Source: Bog-473 sp963728845
Lineage (GTDB): Bacteria > Actinomycetota > Acidimicrobiia > Acidimicrobiales > RAAP-2
Reading direction: 5' to 3'
Assembly (NCBI GenBank): GCA_963728845.1
Contig: CAVSLS010000057.1
Span: 27,944-91,943 of the forward strand
Length of the DNA stretch: 64,000 nucleotides
The notes under the pieces were generated by a model, which was not told the origin of the DNA, did no database searches, and worked only from the letters and a program-made list of their open reading frames with translations. Below, in pieces: positions 35,428-44,289 of the stretch. Position 1 is the first letter of the stretch; each line of letters opens with the position of its first letter. Made by a program: the position numbers and the translations under genes.

Positions 35428-36219
35428 TCAACGACCCTTCCAGACCGGATCGCGCTTCTCGATGAAGGCCGTCGCACCCTCCTTGGCATCCTCGCTGCCG
35501 AAGACCTTCGGCTGCCACTCGGCGGCGAGCGCGCGTGCCCTCTCGAGGTCGGTCGATGCGGTACGCACGAGCTCCTTGGTGGCCCGCAAGGCGAGCGGCC
35601 CGTTGCGCGCGATGCGCTCGGCCAGTGCCACCGCAGCGTCGAGCACCTCGCTCGGCGGCACGACCTGGTTGATCAGCCCCAGCGAGAGGGCGCGCCCGGC
35701 GTCAATGGGATCACCCGTCAACGTCAGCTCCAGGGCAACGGCCAGCGGGATGCGCGTGCTGACGAACACGCCGCCCCCCGCGGCAAAGAGCCCCCGCTTC
35801 ACCTCGGGCACACCGAACGAGGCGGCCTCCGACGCCACGACGACGTCGCACCCGAGCAGCAGCTCGAATCCCCCGGCCACCGCCGTCGCGTTGGCCGCGC
35901 CGACGATCGGAACTCCGATGTCCCCTTGCGTGAAACGAGTGAAGCCCTTCATGCCCTCGGGGTCGCCGCCCAGTGCGCCGCCCTCGGCGAACGCGCGCAG
36001 GTCCATGCCGGCGCAGAACGCCTTCTCGCCTGTACCCGTCAGCACGACAGCCCGGACATCGGGGTCGTCCTCTGCCTCCAGCATGCCGAGACCGATGGCC
36101 GTGAGCAGCTCGGGGTTCAGCGCATTGCGCGCCGCGGGACGGTTGAGCCGCAAGACGGCCACCGCCCCGCGCCGCTCCTTCACGAGGACCGGCTCGGGCT
36201 TCTCCTCCGTGTCGCTCAT
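35428..36219 (-). CDS. Enoyl-CoA hydratase (crotonase)
   Basis: The 263-residue crotonase keeps both catalytic glutamates, in VAGGFELLLGCD and FGVPEVKRGL, and the oxyanion-hole segment FCAGMDLRAF. It should hydrate a trans-2-enoyl-CoA in beta-oxidation. The ATG at 36219 was chosen because MSDTEEKPEPV follows AGGAAGG; longer upstream frames enter the divergent promoter region. It is divergent from another crotonase. Confidence 0.92.
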   Translation of the reverse strand: MSDTEEKPEPVLVKERRGAVAVLRLNRPAARNALNPELLTAIGLGMLEAEDDPDVRAVVLTGTGEKAFCAGMDLRAFAEGGALGGDPEGMKGFTRFTQGDIGVPIVGAANATAVAGGFELLLGCDVVVASEAASFGVPEVKRGLFAAGGGVFVSTRIPLAVALELTLTGDPIDAGRALSLGLINQVVPPSEVLDAAVALAERIARNGPLALRATKELVRTASTDLERARALAAEWQPKVFGSEDAKEGATAFIEKRDPVWKGR

Positions 36220-36266
36220 CAGGCCACGACCTTCCTCTCTCACGCGTCTCTCGTCATCGCAATGTA

Positions 36267-36286
36267 GGGCATGGCTGCACATGCCC
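36267..36286. promoter_or_regulatory. Palindrome between divergent crotonase genes
   Basis: GGGCATG-N6-CATGCCC is a perfect 7-bp inverted repeat in the 130-bp divergent region. A -10-like TAGGTT follows at 36316-36321 for the plus-strand gene. It may be an operator; the regulator is unknown. Confidence 0.35.
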
Positions 36287-36349
36287 GCCGGGAGCATGCG
36301 CCATCCGCTCCAGCGATAGGTTGGTCCGACGAGGACGAACGAGGAGCGC

Positions 36350-37192
36350 ATGGCAGACGTCGGAGCAACCTCGGCGGCATCGGCCGCCGGCCAAGAGCCC
36401 GTGATCCTCGTCGATGTCACGGACCAGATCGGCACCATCACGCTGAACCGGCCGGCCCGGCGCAACGCGTTGAACGGCGAGCTGATCGCCGCCCTCGACG
36501 ACGCCGTCCGCCGGATGGCCGAGGACCCCGACGCCAAGGTGGTCGTCCTCACCGGAACCGCACCCGGCGGCGGTCACGGTGGCTTCTGCTCAGGCGGTGA
36601 CATCAAGTCCACCGTCGGCCGCGGCGAAGCCGGCAGCGAGAAGGCCGTCCCCGCTGACGCGTTGGCGGGTGACCTGTCCCGCCACGACCTGCACGCAGCC
36701 ATGCTCTTGCACCTCATGCCCAAGCCGACGATCGCCATGGTGGGCGGGCCGGCCGTCGGGGCCGGGTGCAGCCTCGCCGCTGCCTGCGACCTGCGCTTCG
36801 CCTCCGAGGAGGCCGTGTTCGCCACGAACTTCACGCCCAACGGATTGTCGGGCGACTACGGGGGTTCGTTCTTCTGGACGCGCATCGGCGGGACGGCACT
36901 GGCCCGCCGCCTCTACTTCTTGAACGAGAGGATCTCGGCCGCCCGGGCCATGGAGCTCGGCATGGTCCACGCCGTCCTCCCGCCGCACGAGCTGCGTGCC
37001 CACACCTACGAGATCGCCAACGAACTGGCCCGCACGCCCGCCGCGCTGCTGGCGCTCGTCAAGGACAACCTCACCGCCGCCGAGGACGAGGTGGAGCGAC
37101 GGCGCTGGCTCTTCGCCCACGAGGCCGAGAACCAGCGCAGTTCGAGCAAGGCCGTGCCCAAAGAACGGAAATCGGCTCCGCCGAAGAGCTGA
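36350..37192 (+). CDS. Crotonase-family protein with altered active site
   Basis: The 280-residue crotonase-fold protein has FCSGGDIKST at the oxyanion hole and TRIGGTALARRLYFLNERIS downstream. The hydratase glutamates are replaced by Ser (VGAGCSLAAACD) and Asn (FTPNGLSGDYGG), while a nearby Asp is kept. This LSGDYGG subgroup is widespread in actinobacteria and its reaction is not settled. CGAGGAGCGC precedes the ATG. The basic C-terminal tail (KAVPKERKSAPPKS) looks disordered. Confidence 0.9.
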   Translation: MADVGATSAASAAGQEPVILVDVTDQIGTITLNRPARRNALNGELIAALDDAVRRMAEDPDAKVVVLTGTAPGGGHGGFCSGGDIKSTVGRGEAGSEKAVPADALAGDLSRHDLHAAMLLHLMPKPTIAMVGGPAVGAGCSLAAACDLRFASEEAVFATNFTPNGLSGDYGGSFFWTRIGGTALARRLYFLNERISAARAMELGMVHAVLPPHELRAHTYEIANELARTPAALLALVKDNLTAAEDEVERRRWLFAHEAENQRSSSKAVPKERKSAPPKS

Positions 37193-37241
37193 CGCCGCGT
37201 CCCGCGGGACCAGGGCGCCCGATCCTGCGCCGCGCGGCCGG

Positions 37242-37403
37242 CTACTTGCCCGTGTGGGTGACGGTGCTGACCTGCCCCGGCGCGGCAGCGTTCGAGTGCA
37301 GAGCCCCGCTGGCTGAGGCCAGCGGCCCGCTCCACACGGCGATCGTGGCCGCAACGGAGCACAAGATGCCGGCGGCGATCGCTCTACCCCTGTGGTTCCG
37401 CAT
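37242..37403 (-). CDS. Small secreted protein, 53 residues
   Basis: An ATG at 37403 opens a 53-codon frame with a convincing signal peptide: a basic start MRNHRGR, a hydrophobic core AIAAGILCSVAATIAVW, and an Ala-x-Ala site (PLASA). The mature part is only about 25 polar residues (SGALHSNAAAPGQVSTVTHT). No family is recognised. The Cys at 15 is not in a proper lipobox. It is otherwise the only gene-like element in the 317-bp gap between a crotonase and a GntR gene. No strong SD is seen. Confidence 0.5.
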   Translation of the reverse strand: MRNHRGRAIAAGILCSVAATIAVWSGPLASASGALHSNAAAPGQVSTVTHTGK

Positions 37404-37444
37404 GGGCCCAGTGTTGCAGCGAGATATGTGGAACAGGCCAGGGG

Positions 37445-37467
37445 AAGATAAGAAGACTCGAAGAGTC
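37445..37467 (-). terminator. Terminator after the tandem GntR gene
   Basis: On the minus strand GACTC-TTC-GAGTC is followed by TTCTTATCTT, a short stem with a T-rich tract, 42 bp past the GntR stop. Confidence 0.45.
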
Positions 37468-37508
37468 GGGTTGCGGCTCGAGAGTGTGCGGCCGGGACTG
37501 ACGGGCGA

Positions 37509-38949
37509 TCAGCTCATCTGGCCGCCGCCGGCCTGGAGGTGGCGGCGCATCCGGTGGCGCGCCCGCTCCCGGTCGCCCGACGCAATGGCGGTGGCGATGC
37601 CCTCGTGCGCGCGGAGGACCTCTACGCTGACCCGAGGGGGGTCCTTCGGGGCCGGGCGCTCCAGCTGGTGCAGAGGGCTCAAGCGGATCAGCACGAGGGC
37701 GACCAGGTCCAGGGCCCGGTTGTGGGCGGTCGCCGCGACGGCCGCGATGCAGGTCGTGGACCGACTCGACCCCCGCGGCCCACGCGGCATCGGTGCCGCT
37801 CTGTTCGCGCACCAGCGCACGGCGCAGGAGCTCGGCGCCTTCGGCATCGATGCGCTGCGCGGCGAGGCCTGCGGTCGCGACCTCGACACCGGTCCGCAGC
37901 TCGGCCAGCTCGGACAGCTGCATCCCGTGGCGGGCCAGGTAGATGGCCGCCGTCTCGGTCACGGCGTCGGCGCTCGGAGCCATGACGAAGAGGCCACCGC
38001 CAGGCCCGCGGCGCATGCGGGCAATGTGGTGGTGTTCGAGGAGCCGGACCGCCTCGCGCAAGAGCGCGCGGCTCACACCCGCGCGCGCGATCAGCTCGGA
38101 CTCCGTCCCCACCAGGTCCCCCGGTTGGAGGTTCTCGGTCACCACGGTCCGGGTGATGCGTCGTGCGACCGCTCCAGCCCCCTTGCCCAGGGCCGAATCG
38201 GCCAGGAGCACCGAGACCGGGAGCACCTGGCTCGTGGAGCGGCGTTGGCGGAAGACGCCGACCTCCGCCTGGAGGTGCCTTCGCATGCGAGTGCGGGCCA
38301 GTCTCGGGTCGCCGGCCATCACGGCCTCCGCGATCCCGGCGTGGGCGTGTTCCGTCTCACGGCTGGGGGCCCGGCCCGCCCTCGCCCGCTCCGACGAGAA
38401 GAGAAGCGCCACCTCGTTGAAGACGTCGACGAACAACTCGAGGCCCGCATTCCGGCTGATGGAGGCCACCAGGGCGTGCAGGTCGGGGGGATCGCTGCGT
38501 GGCTCGACCGGTTTGTGATCGGCGACCTGCCCGAGCTCGGCCAGATCGGCCTCGTCGGTCCGCTCGGCCGCCAGCGCGCAGGCCATCTCCTCCAAGATGA
38601 TGCGGGTCTCGCAGATCTCGTCCAGCGTGGCGCCGACCCGGCGGAGATAGAGGACCACCGCGTCGCTGACCGCGCCGACCGTGGGCTCGGCGACGACGAG
38701 GCCGCCGCCTGGACCGCGGCGGGTGCGGGCGACCCCCTGATGCTCCACGAGCCGGACCGCCTCGCGGAAGACGGCGCGGCTGACGCGGTAGCGCACGAGC
38801 AGGTCCGCCTCGGAGCCGAGCACCTCGCCCACCGGCCAACCCAGTGTCAGCACGTCTTCGACGATGAGGTCCGCAACCTTCGCCGCCCGCTTGGCGTGCA
38901 GCTCGGCGCCCGGGCGCGACACGACGTGCGCGGCCGACGACGTCGTCAT
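37509..38949 (-). CDS. Tandem FadR-type GntR regulator (two HTH-FCD units), frameshifted
   Basis: The corrected protein is about 479 residues, twice the usual FadR length. Unit 1 (about 20-230) and unit 2 (about 250-475) each have a GntR winged helix and an FCD ligand domain. The repeats are clear: VSRAVFREAVRLVEH versus VSRALLREAVRLLEH, each followed by RRGPGGGL and an FCD domain ending in RMRRHLQA. The frame shifts at about 37745, where dropping one base joins VHDLH to AAVAATAHNRALDL. FCD proteins bind acyl-CoA or other small acids, so it may control nearby lipid genes. TAGGCT six bases before the ATG suggests a leaderless transcript. Confidence 0.85.
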
Positions 38950-39086
38950 CCGTCGAGCCTATCCGGGACGAACAGATTCATAGCCCCCCTGAGCTGCGCC
39001 TTCGCCAATAGAGTGGTCCGAAAGGTGCGGTGCGCACCCGCAGCGGCGTACCATGAAAACATGATTTGCGAAGCGGGTACCCCGCC
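38950..39086. promoter_or_regulatory. Divergent region between tandem GntR and DUF2889 genes
   Basis: This holds the GntR -10 box (TAGGCT, minus, 38961-38956) and a perfect 10-bp palindrome GGTGCGCACC at 39029-39038 that could be an operator. No typical FadR site was recognised. Confidence 0.35.
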
Positions 39087-40079
39087 ATGGCGTCGCTGAG
39101 TCCCCCTCCCTCGGACCCCGCCGCCAAGCCCCCGCAGCGCCGCCCCGGCTCCGTCCGGCGCACCTCGACCGTGCTCATGTCCTGGCCCGACGGCCTGGGC
39201 ACCGACCTCCACCTCGAGGGACGGGCACGCGACCTCCTGACGCCTCGGTCCGGGGCGGCCGTGGTCGTCAACCATGCGGAACTCGACGCGGTGACCGGCC
39301 GTTCCCGCGACATCCAGCGGCTCGCCGCGGATCCCCCCGCAGAGGGCCTGGAACGCCTCGTCGGGCGTCACGCCGGCGGCGGGCTGCGCTCGGCCATCGC
39401 CGAGGAGCTGCCGGGCGAGGTCGCCGGCGGCACACCCCTGCACCTCCTCCTCGACGACCTGGCCGGCGCCACGCTCATCTCCGGCTTCGTCTTCGTCCGC
39501 TGGATGGACCAGATCCCCGAGATGCGCGAGCGGTTGGCCAAGGTCCCGGGGCGGAGCATGGTCGACATCTGTGCGGGCTTCCGCGCCGGCTCGAGCGCGC
39601 TGGCGAGCGACGGCTCCATCGTCCACCGCCAGAACACGGCCCGCGCGGGCCCGCTGGGCGATCCGGCCGACCCCGTCGGGTGGCACGAGCTGGACGACCC
39701 GGCGCCGCCGGCTATGCGGCGCGCCCGTCGCATCGACGTGTGGGGCGACGGCGACGTCCTGGAGATCGACGCCATGTTCCGCGACAGCTCCTGGGACCCC
39801 GACGGCGGGGAGATCGTCGTCCACGAGTACCAGATCCTCGGGCAGGCGGACCGGGCGTCGGGCGTGCTGCGCTGGGTCACGGCGGTGCCCCGCGTGCTCC
39901 CCTACGCCGAGTGCCCGGGAGCGGCGCCCAACGCATCGTGGTTGGCGGGCACCGAGCTGCGGGCCATGCGCACCGAGGTGCTGGAGCGGCTGCGGGCCAC
40001 CGACTGTTGCACGCACCTCAACGACGGGCTGCGCTCGCTGGCCGAGGTGCCCGTGCTCGCCGAGTCGCTGCCCGACTAG
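39087..40079 (+). CDS. DUF2889 protein
   Basis: The 330-residue cytosolic protein matches DUF2889 in its C-terminal half: RRARRIDVWGDGDVLEIDAM, FRDSSWDPDGGEIVVHEYQI, VPRVLPYAECPGA and CCTHLNDGLRSLAE. The ATG at 39087 is the best start; no strong SD is seen. DUF2889 proteins of actinobacteria and proteobacteria occur near steroid and aromatic degradation genes, but their biochemical role is unknown. A TetR gene follows 36 bp downstream. Confidence 0.85.
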   Translation: MASLSPPPSDPAAKPPQRRPGSVRRTSTVLMSWPDGLGTDLHLEGRARDLLTPRSGAAVVVNHAELDAVTGRSRDIQRLAADPPAEGLERLVGRHAGGGLRSAIAEELPGEVAGGTPLHLLLDDLAGATLISGFVFVRWMDQIPEMRERLAKVPGRSMVDICAGFRAGSSALASDGSIVHRQNTARAGPLGDPADPVGWHELDDPAPPAMRRARRIDVWGDGDVLEIDAMFRDSSWDPDGGEIVVHEYQILGQADRASGVLRWVTAVPRVLPYAECPGAAPNASWLAGTELRAMRTEVLERLRATDCCTHLNDGLRSLAEVPVLAESLPD

Positions 40080-40115
40080 CCGGTTCGCCCAGGGGTCACG
40101 CAGGGAGGGAACACG

Positions 40116-40784
40116 ATGACCGAGACAGGCAAGGCCGAGACCGCCGGCAGCGGCATCAGGCTCCCGACCCGGGCCGGGCGGCCTCGGCGTTACGAGTCCG
40201 GGGACGAGCTGCGCATCCTGCTCGATGCGGCGCTCGTCGTCATGGAGCGCAATGGCTACGCCGATGCGTCGGTGGCCGACATCTTGTGCGAGGCCGACCT
40301 CTCGACCCGCTCGTTCTACCGGCACTTCGGGTCCAAGGACCAGCTGCTGTGCGCGCTGTTCCGCCGGGAAGCCGAAGCGGCGACGGCGCGGCTGCGGGCC
40401 AAGGTGGCCGCCGCCAGTGACCCGTTGTCCGCGCTCCACGCCTGGATCGACGAGATCCTCAGCTTCGGCCATCACCGCACGAAGGCCGCTCGGGCCACGG
40501 TGCTCGGCTCTCCCGGCGCCATGAAGGCGGAGGGCTACGCGGACGAGATGCGCCGCGCCGCCGCTCTGGTGATGGCACCGCTCGTGACCCTGCTCGCCGA
40601 CGGTGCCGTGGACGGCTCGTTCCCCCTGGCCGATCCCGCGGCGGACGCGCCGCTGATTCAATCGGTGGCCTGGGCCGCCGCCGGGCTCAACCCGACGCGG
40701 CAGGCAGCAACGGCGCAGGCGCAGGCGACGCGCCAGGTGCGCTCGTTCTGCGAGCGCGCGTTGGGGGCGGACCCGCAGCGCTGA
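40116..40784 (+). CDS. TetR-family regulator
   Basis: The 222-residue TetR protein has its helix-turn-helix at about 48-70 (YADASVADILCEADLSTRSF followed by YRHFGSKDQ). The C-terminal helical domain ends in RQVRSFCERALGA. It is preceded by GGGAGGGAA. It probably controls the DUF2889 gene or genes further along the lipid region. No operator was identified. Confidence 0.9.
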   Translation: MTETGKAETAGSGIRLPTRAGRPRRYESGDELRILLDAALVVMERNGYADASVADILCEADLSTRSFYRHFGSKDQLLCALFRREAEAATARLRAKVAAASDPLSALHAWIDEILSFGHHRTKAARATVLGSPGAMKAEGYADEMRRAAALVMAPLVTLLADGAVDGSFPLADPAADAPLIQSVAWAAAGLNPTRQAATAQAQATRQVRSFCERALGADPQR

Positions 40785-40811
40785 CGCTGGGGGGTCGGCC
40801 ATAGGCGCCGC

Positions 40812-41897
40812 TCACGCGGAGGCGGACCGGTCCGTGAGCGACCACAACGCCGGCTCGCCGTCCTCCACCTGCACCACGCCCTCGATCTCGAGCGCGCGGA
40901 GATGTGAGACCGTTTCGCCGACGGCGGCGCGACGCATGAAGCCCGCGATGTCGTCCCACGAGCGGGACCACTTCATGTGCGACGCGATGTCCCAGGCCGT
41001 GTGCGGCCCCTCACGAAGCATGGCGATGATCTCGGCGAAGCGGTCCCGGTGGTGCTGTCGCAGCTCCTGGAGCCGAGCCCGCAGGTCGTCGAAGCGGTAC
41101 TCGTGCGCCGGCAGCACCTCGCGCACCTCGTAGGGTTCGAGCTTGTCGAGCGACGCCAGATAGTCGCCCAGTGGATTCGCCCCGGCCTGGGGGTGGAACG
41201 GAATGTTCGGTGTGATGCGGGGCAGCACGTGGTCGCCCGAGAGCATCAGCGACTGGCTCGACTCGTAGAAGCACAGATGCCCGGGCGAGTGGCCCGGCGT
41301 CCAGATGGCGGTGAGGTCCCAGCCCGGAACCTCGGGGCGTGCCCCGTCCTCGAGGAGCACGTCGGGGAGGACGGGGTCGACCAACGGCAGGACCGGCATG
41401 GCGGCGTTGCGCAGGGGTTCGAGCTCCTCAGCCGGTGCCCCCATCCGGCGCAGCGCGGCCGCCACCCGGTTGAGCAGGTCCTCGGGCTCGTCGTAGCGGT
41501 CGTGGATCAGCTCGGCGTCGGCGGGGTGCAGGGAGATCCAGGCGCCCGAGGCCTCACGGATCCGGCCGGCCAACCCGTAGTGATCCGGGTGGATGTGGGT
41601 CACCAGCACACCCTGGACGTCGCCGATGGCGCAGCCGACCTCCTCCATGCCGCTCCGCAGCGCGCCGAAGGCGTCGTCGGTATTCCACCCGGCGTCGATC
41701 AGGTAGGGGCCGCGGTCCGTCTCGAAGAGGTACACGAGCACGTAGCGCAGCGAGTTGTTGGGGAGGGGCACCGGAATGCTCCAGAGCCCCGGCCTCACCT
41801 TCTCGACCCCGGGGAAGGGGTCGTTGGCCGCCTCAGCCCCCCGGGCGCGTTGCGCGTGGGGCGGGGCCTGATGTTCGTGGCGCGACGTCGAGGTCAT
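40812..41897 (-). CDS. MBL-fold metallo-hydrolase
   Basis: The 361-residue protein has the metallo-beta-lactamase dinuclear zinc motif THIHPDH (101-106), a later His in PGHSPGHLCFY, an Asp in LSGDHVLPR and a final PAHEYRFDD. A C-terminal helical extension (about 275-361) resembles the winged-helix tail of LACTB2-like and related hydrolases. It would cleave an ester, thioester or phosphodiester. Its start codon overlaps the stop of a short acyl-CoA dehydrogenase remnant (ATGA), which suggests it was once translationally coupled to a complete dehydrogenase. Confidence 0.92.
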   Translation of the reverse strand: MTSTSRHEHQAPPHAQRARGAEAANDPFPGVEKVRPGLWSIPVPLPNNSLRYVLVYLFETDRGPYLIDAGWNTDDAFGALRSGMEEVGCAIGDVQGVLVTHIHPDHYGLAGRIREASGAWISLHPADAELIHDRYDEPEDLLNRVAAALRRMGAPAEELEPLRNAAMPVLPLVDPVLPDVLLEDGARPEVPGWDLTAIWTPGHSPGHLCFYESSQSLMLSGDHVLPRITPNIPFHPQAGANPLGDYLASLDKLEPYEVREVLPAHEYRFDDLRARLQELRQHHRDRFAEIIAMLREGPHTAWDIASHMKWSRSWDDIAGFMRRAAVGETVSHLRALEIEGVVQVEDGEPALWSLTDRSASA

Positions 41898-42058
41898 GGC
41901 TGTCCTTGCGGCTCGCGCCGGAGCCCCGGTCCACGCTCGGCAATACGGTTCCGCATGATCTCGGTCGGTCCTCCTGCGATGGTGTGGGCCCGAGCGTAAA
42001 GGACGGCGTCCCGCCGGCGCCCATTGTCGTCTCGTCGCACCTGCCGCAAAGAGGACAC
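41894..42058 (-). pseudogene. Remnant of an acyl-CoA dehydrogenase (C-terminus only)
   Basis: A 54-codon frame reads RRDAVLYARAHTIAGGPTEI then MRNRIAERGPGLRREPQGQP, the C-terminal signature of acyl-CoA dehydrogenases (xGGTxEIxRNxIAER). The preceding 300-plus residues of the enzyme are absent; upstream is the stop of a crotonase, in the same frame. The TGA overlaps the MBL-hydrolase start. It is best read as the 3' stub left after deletion of a dehydrogenase gene. Confidence 0.7.
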
Positions 42059-42079
42059 TTTACTCAGCGGTCGAGGCGC

Positions 42080-43057
42080 TCAGCGCTCCAACACGTCCAC
42101 CAGTCCCCACGCGTGGGCCGTCGCCGCGTCGACGGTGCATCCGGAGAACGCGAGCCAGGCCGTGCGGAGGCGGCCGATGCGCCGGGGCAGGCTGACGGTG
42201 CCGCCGGCGCCGGGAACCAGACCGAGACCGATCTCGGGCAGCGAGATCTGCGTGTCGCGCTCGGCCACCACGGTGTCGGTGAACGCGGCGAGCTCGATGC
42301 CGGACCCCACACACGCCCCGTGGATGTAGGTCACGGTGTCCTTGTTCAGGCGGGACAGCGTGCGCGCCACGCTGCGCTGCAGCCGGATCAGGTGGGCGGT
42401 CGCCGGGTCGGACCGGGAACCGAACTCGTCGAGGTCACCGCCCGCGCAGAAGGCCCTCCCCTCCCCGCGCAGCTCGACGCGCGTGATGCTCGGGTCGGCC
42501 CCCGCCACCGTGAGCGCCTCGACCAGCTCGTCGCGCATCTGGGCGTCCAGGGCGTTGAGACGGCGAGGCCGGGTGAGGGTGACGGTGAGGGTGGCGCCGT
42601 CGCGCTGCATGGCCACCCGCGGGCTCCCGTCCCGGTCACTGCGCGCCGGGTGCGCGGCACGCCAGGCCGCGAACTCGGGCCCCGACTGCAGGACCGAATA
42701 GGCGGTGGACTCGGCCACCAGGCCGTCGCCGACGGACAAACGATGTTGCCCGCGCAACAACAAGGCCAGCGTGGTGCCGGTGATGGGGCGCGTGGCCAGG
42801 TTCTCCTCAATCCGGCCCAGCGCCGGGTCGCCCTCTTCGACGACCACGTCGCACAGGTTCAGCCACGGATCGCCGACCGCACCACGGGTCACCCCGACGA
42901 CGACGTAGGGCAGGCTCGCCCTCCGCTCGTCCGGCACCTCGCCGGGTGCGGGCATCCCTTCCGTCAGGGCGACCATCACGGCGCCACTGCGTTCGGGGCC
43001 GATGTCGCTGCGCAGCTCGGCGAGGAGTGCTTCGGCACTGAGGAGGTCGAGGATCAA
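42080..43057 (-). CDS. Enoyl-CoA hydratase with 150-residue N-terminal extension
   Basis: The 325-residue protein has a crotonase domain at about 150-325. Both catalytic glutamates are kept (VGSGIELAAFTD and ISLPEIGLGLVPGAGG), as is FCAGGDLDEF, so hydratase activity is likely. The first 150 residues (ILDLLSAEALLAELRSDIG...) are not a known domain to me but include a small beta-alpha unit. It lies divergent from a CoA transferase with only 19 bp between starts. Confidence 0.88.
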   Translation of the reverse strand: MILDLLSAEALLAELRSDIGPERSGAVMVALTEGMPAPGEVPDERRASLPYVVVGVTRGAVGDPWLNLCDVVVEEGDPALGRIEENLATRPITGTTLALLLRGQHRLSVGDGLVAESTAYSVLQSGPEFAAWRAAHPARSDRDGSPRVAMQRDGATLTVTLTRPRRLNALDAQMRDELVEALTVAGADPSITRVELRGEGRAFCAGGDLDEFGSRSDPATAHLIRLQRSVARTLSRLNKDTVTYIHGACVGSGIELAAFTDTVVAERDTQISLPEIGLGLVPGAGGTVSLPRRIGRLRTAWLAFSGCTVDAATAHAWGLVDVLER

Positions 43058-43064
43058 ATGACGT

Positions 43065-43077
43065 TACCGTGCCGGCG
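43065..43077 (+). promoter_or_regulatory. -10 box for a leaderless CoA-transferase transcript
   Basis: TACCGT at 43065-43070, six bases, then GTG at 43077. The divergent crotonase start is only 19 bp away, so the promoter overlaps its 5' end. Confidence 0.45.
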
Positions 43078-44261
43078 TGGACGATCACCGGTTGGCGCGT
43101 TGGGCGGCCAGCGGCGCGATGGCGTTGACCGGGCGCCCGGACGAACCGCTCGGTCCGCCCGAGCGCCTGGTCGAGGGCGTCGAGCGCCTGGCGCACGCCT
43201 TCCCGCGACTGGACCCGCTCACCATCCTCGGCGAGCGGGCCGCGCTGATGGGGCTGTGGCGGCGCGGCACCACGAGCTGCGGCGGCAGTTGCCGCCTCTT
43301 CCCGGCCGGCGACGAGTGGCTGGCAGTTTCGCTCCCGCGGGCCGAAGACATGGAACTCGTGCCGGCCTGGCTCGAGCTCGATGACGCGCCTCGGACAGGT
43401 CCCGCCACCTGGTCCGCCATCGGCGGGACCGTGGTGACACGGGATCCCGCGGCACTGGTCGAGCGCGCTGCGGTGCTCGGCCTCCCGGTGACCCGGCTCG
43501 GCGAAGCAGCGGACGCGACTGCGGTCGTGGCGGAGCGTCTGGGCGAGGCGCCGGCCACGGAGGTGGGGGGCCTGCTCGTCGTCGACCTCTCCGCCCTGTG
43601 GGCCGGTCCACTCTGTGGGGACCTGCTGGCTGGCGCCGGGGCCACGGTCGTGAAGGTGGAGTCGATCAGTCGCCCCGACGGGGCCCGGCGCGGTGCGGCC
43701 GCGTTCTTCGACCTCCTGAACTGGCGCAAGCGCTCCGTTGCCCTCGATCTGCAGAGCGGCGAAGGCACCCGCCTCCTGCGTGCGTTGGTCCGGCGGGCGG
43801 ACATCGTGATTGAGGCCAGCCGGCCACGCGCGCTGGCCCAATTCGGCATCAGCGCGCGCGACGTGGTCCGAGAGGGCGGCCCGCAGGTGTGGATCTCCAT
43901 CACGGGGCACGGGCGCGCCGGCGCAGCGGCCAACCGCGTCGCCTTCGGTGACGACGCGGCGGTGGCCGGCGGTCTGGTGGCCTGGGCGGGGGCGACGCCG
44001 ATGTTCTGCGCGGACGCCGTCGCCGATCCGCTCACCGGGCTGTCGGCGGCCAGCGCGTGCCTCGACACGCTGGCCGGGGGCGGACGCTGGCTCCTCGACG
44101 TCTCGATGGCGGGCGTGTGCGCCGGCCTGGCCGGTCCGACGTTGCCGGTCGCACCGGAGACGGTGGTCGCCGACCCGCGGGCACGGGTGGCGGGCCGACG
44201 GGCCCCCCAGCTGGGCGCCGACACGGTTCGGGTGCTGGAAGTCATGGACCTCGAGGCATGA
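43077..44261 (+). CDS. CaiB/BaiF-type CoA transferase family protein
   Basis: The 394-residue protein carries a class III CoA-transferase domain from about residue 165: VVDLSALWAGPLCGDLLAGA, VVKVESISRPDG, LNWRKRSVALDLQSGEG and QVWISITGHGRAGAAANR. The expected catalytic Asp falls near FGDDAAVAGG. The C-terminal domain is short. The first 160 residues (HAFPRLDPLTILGERAALMG) form a separate region of unknown role. CoA transferases of this type act on carnitine, bile acids and aromatic acids. The neighbouring crotonase and thiolase-DUF35 genes suggest a shared catabolic pathway. Confidence 0.85.
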   Translation: MDDHRLARWAASGAMALTGRPDEPLGPPERLVEGVERLAHAFPRLDPLTILGERAALMGLWRRGTTSCGGSCRLFPAGDEWLAVSLPRAEDMELVPAWLELDDAPRTGPATWSAIGGTVVTRDPAALVERAAVLGLPVTRLGEAADATAVVAERLGEAPATEVGGLLVVDLSALWAGPLCGDLLAGAGATVVKVESISRPDGARRGAAAFFDLLNWRKRSVALDLQSGEGTRLLRALVRRADIVIEASRPRALAQFGISARDVVREGGPQVWISITGHGRAGAAANRVAFGDDAAVAGGLVAWAGATPMFCADAVADPLTGLSAASACLDTLAGGGRWLLDVSMAGVCAGLAGPTLPVAPETVVADPRARVAGRRAPQLGADTVRVLEVMDLEA

Positions 44262-44289
44262 GGCGGGCCGCCTCGGCCGTCGCCGTCGC

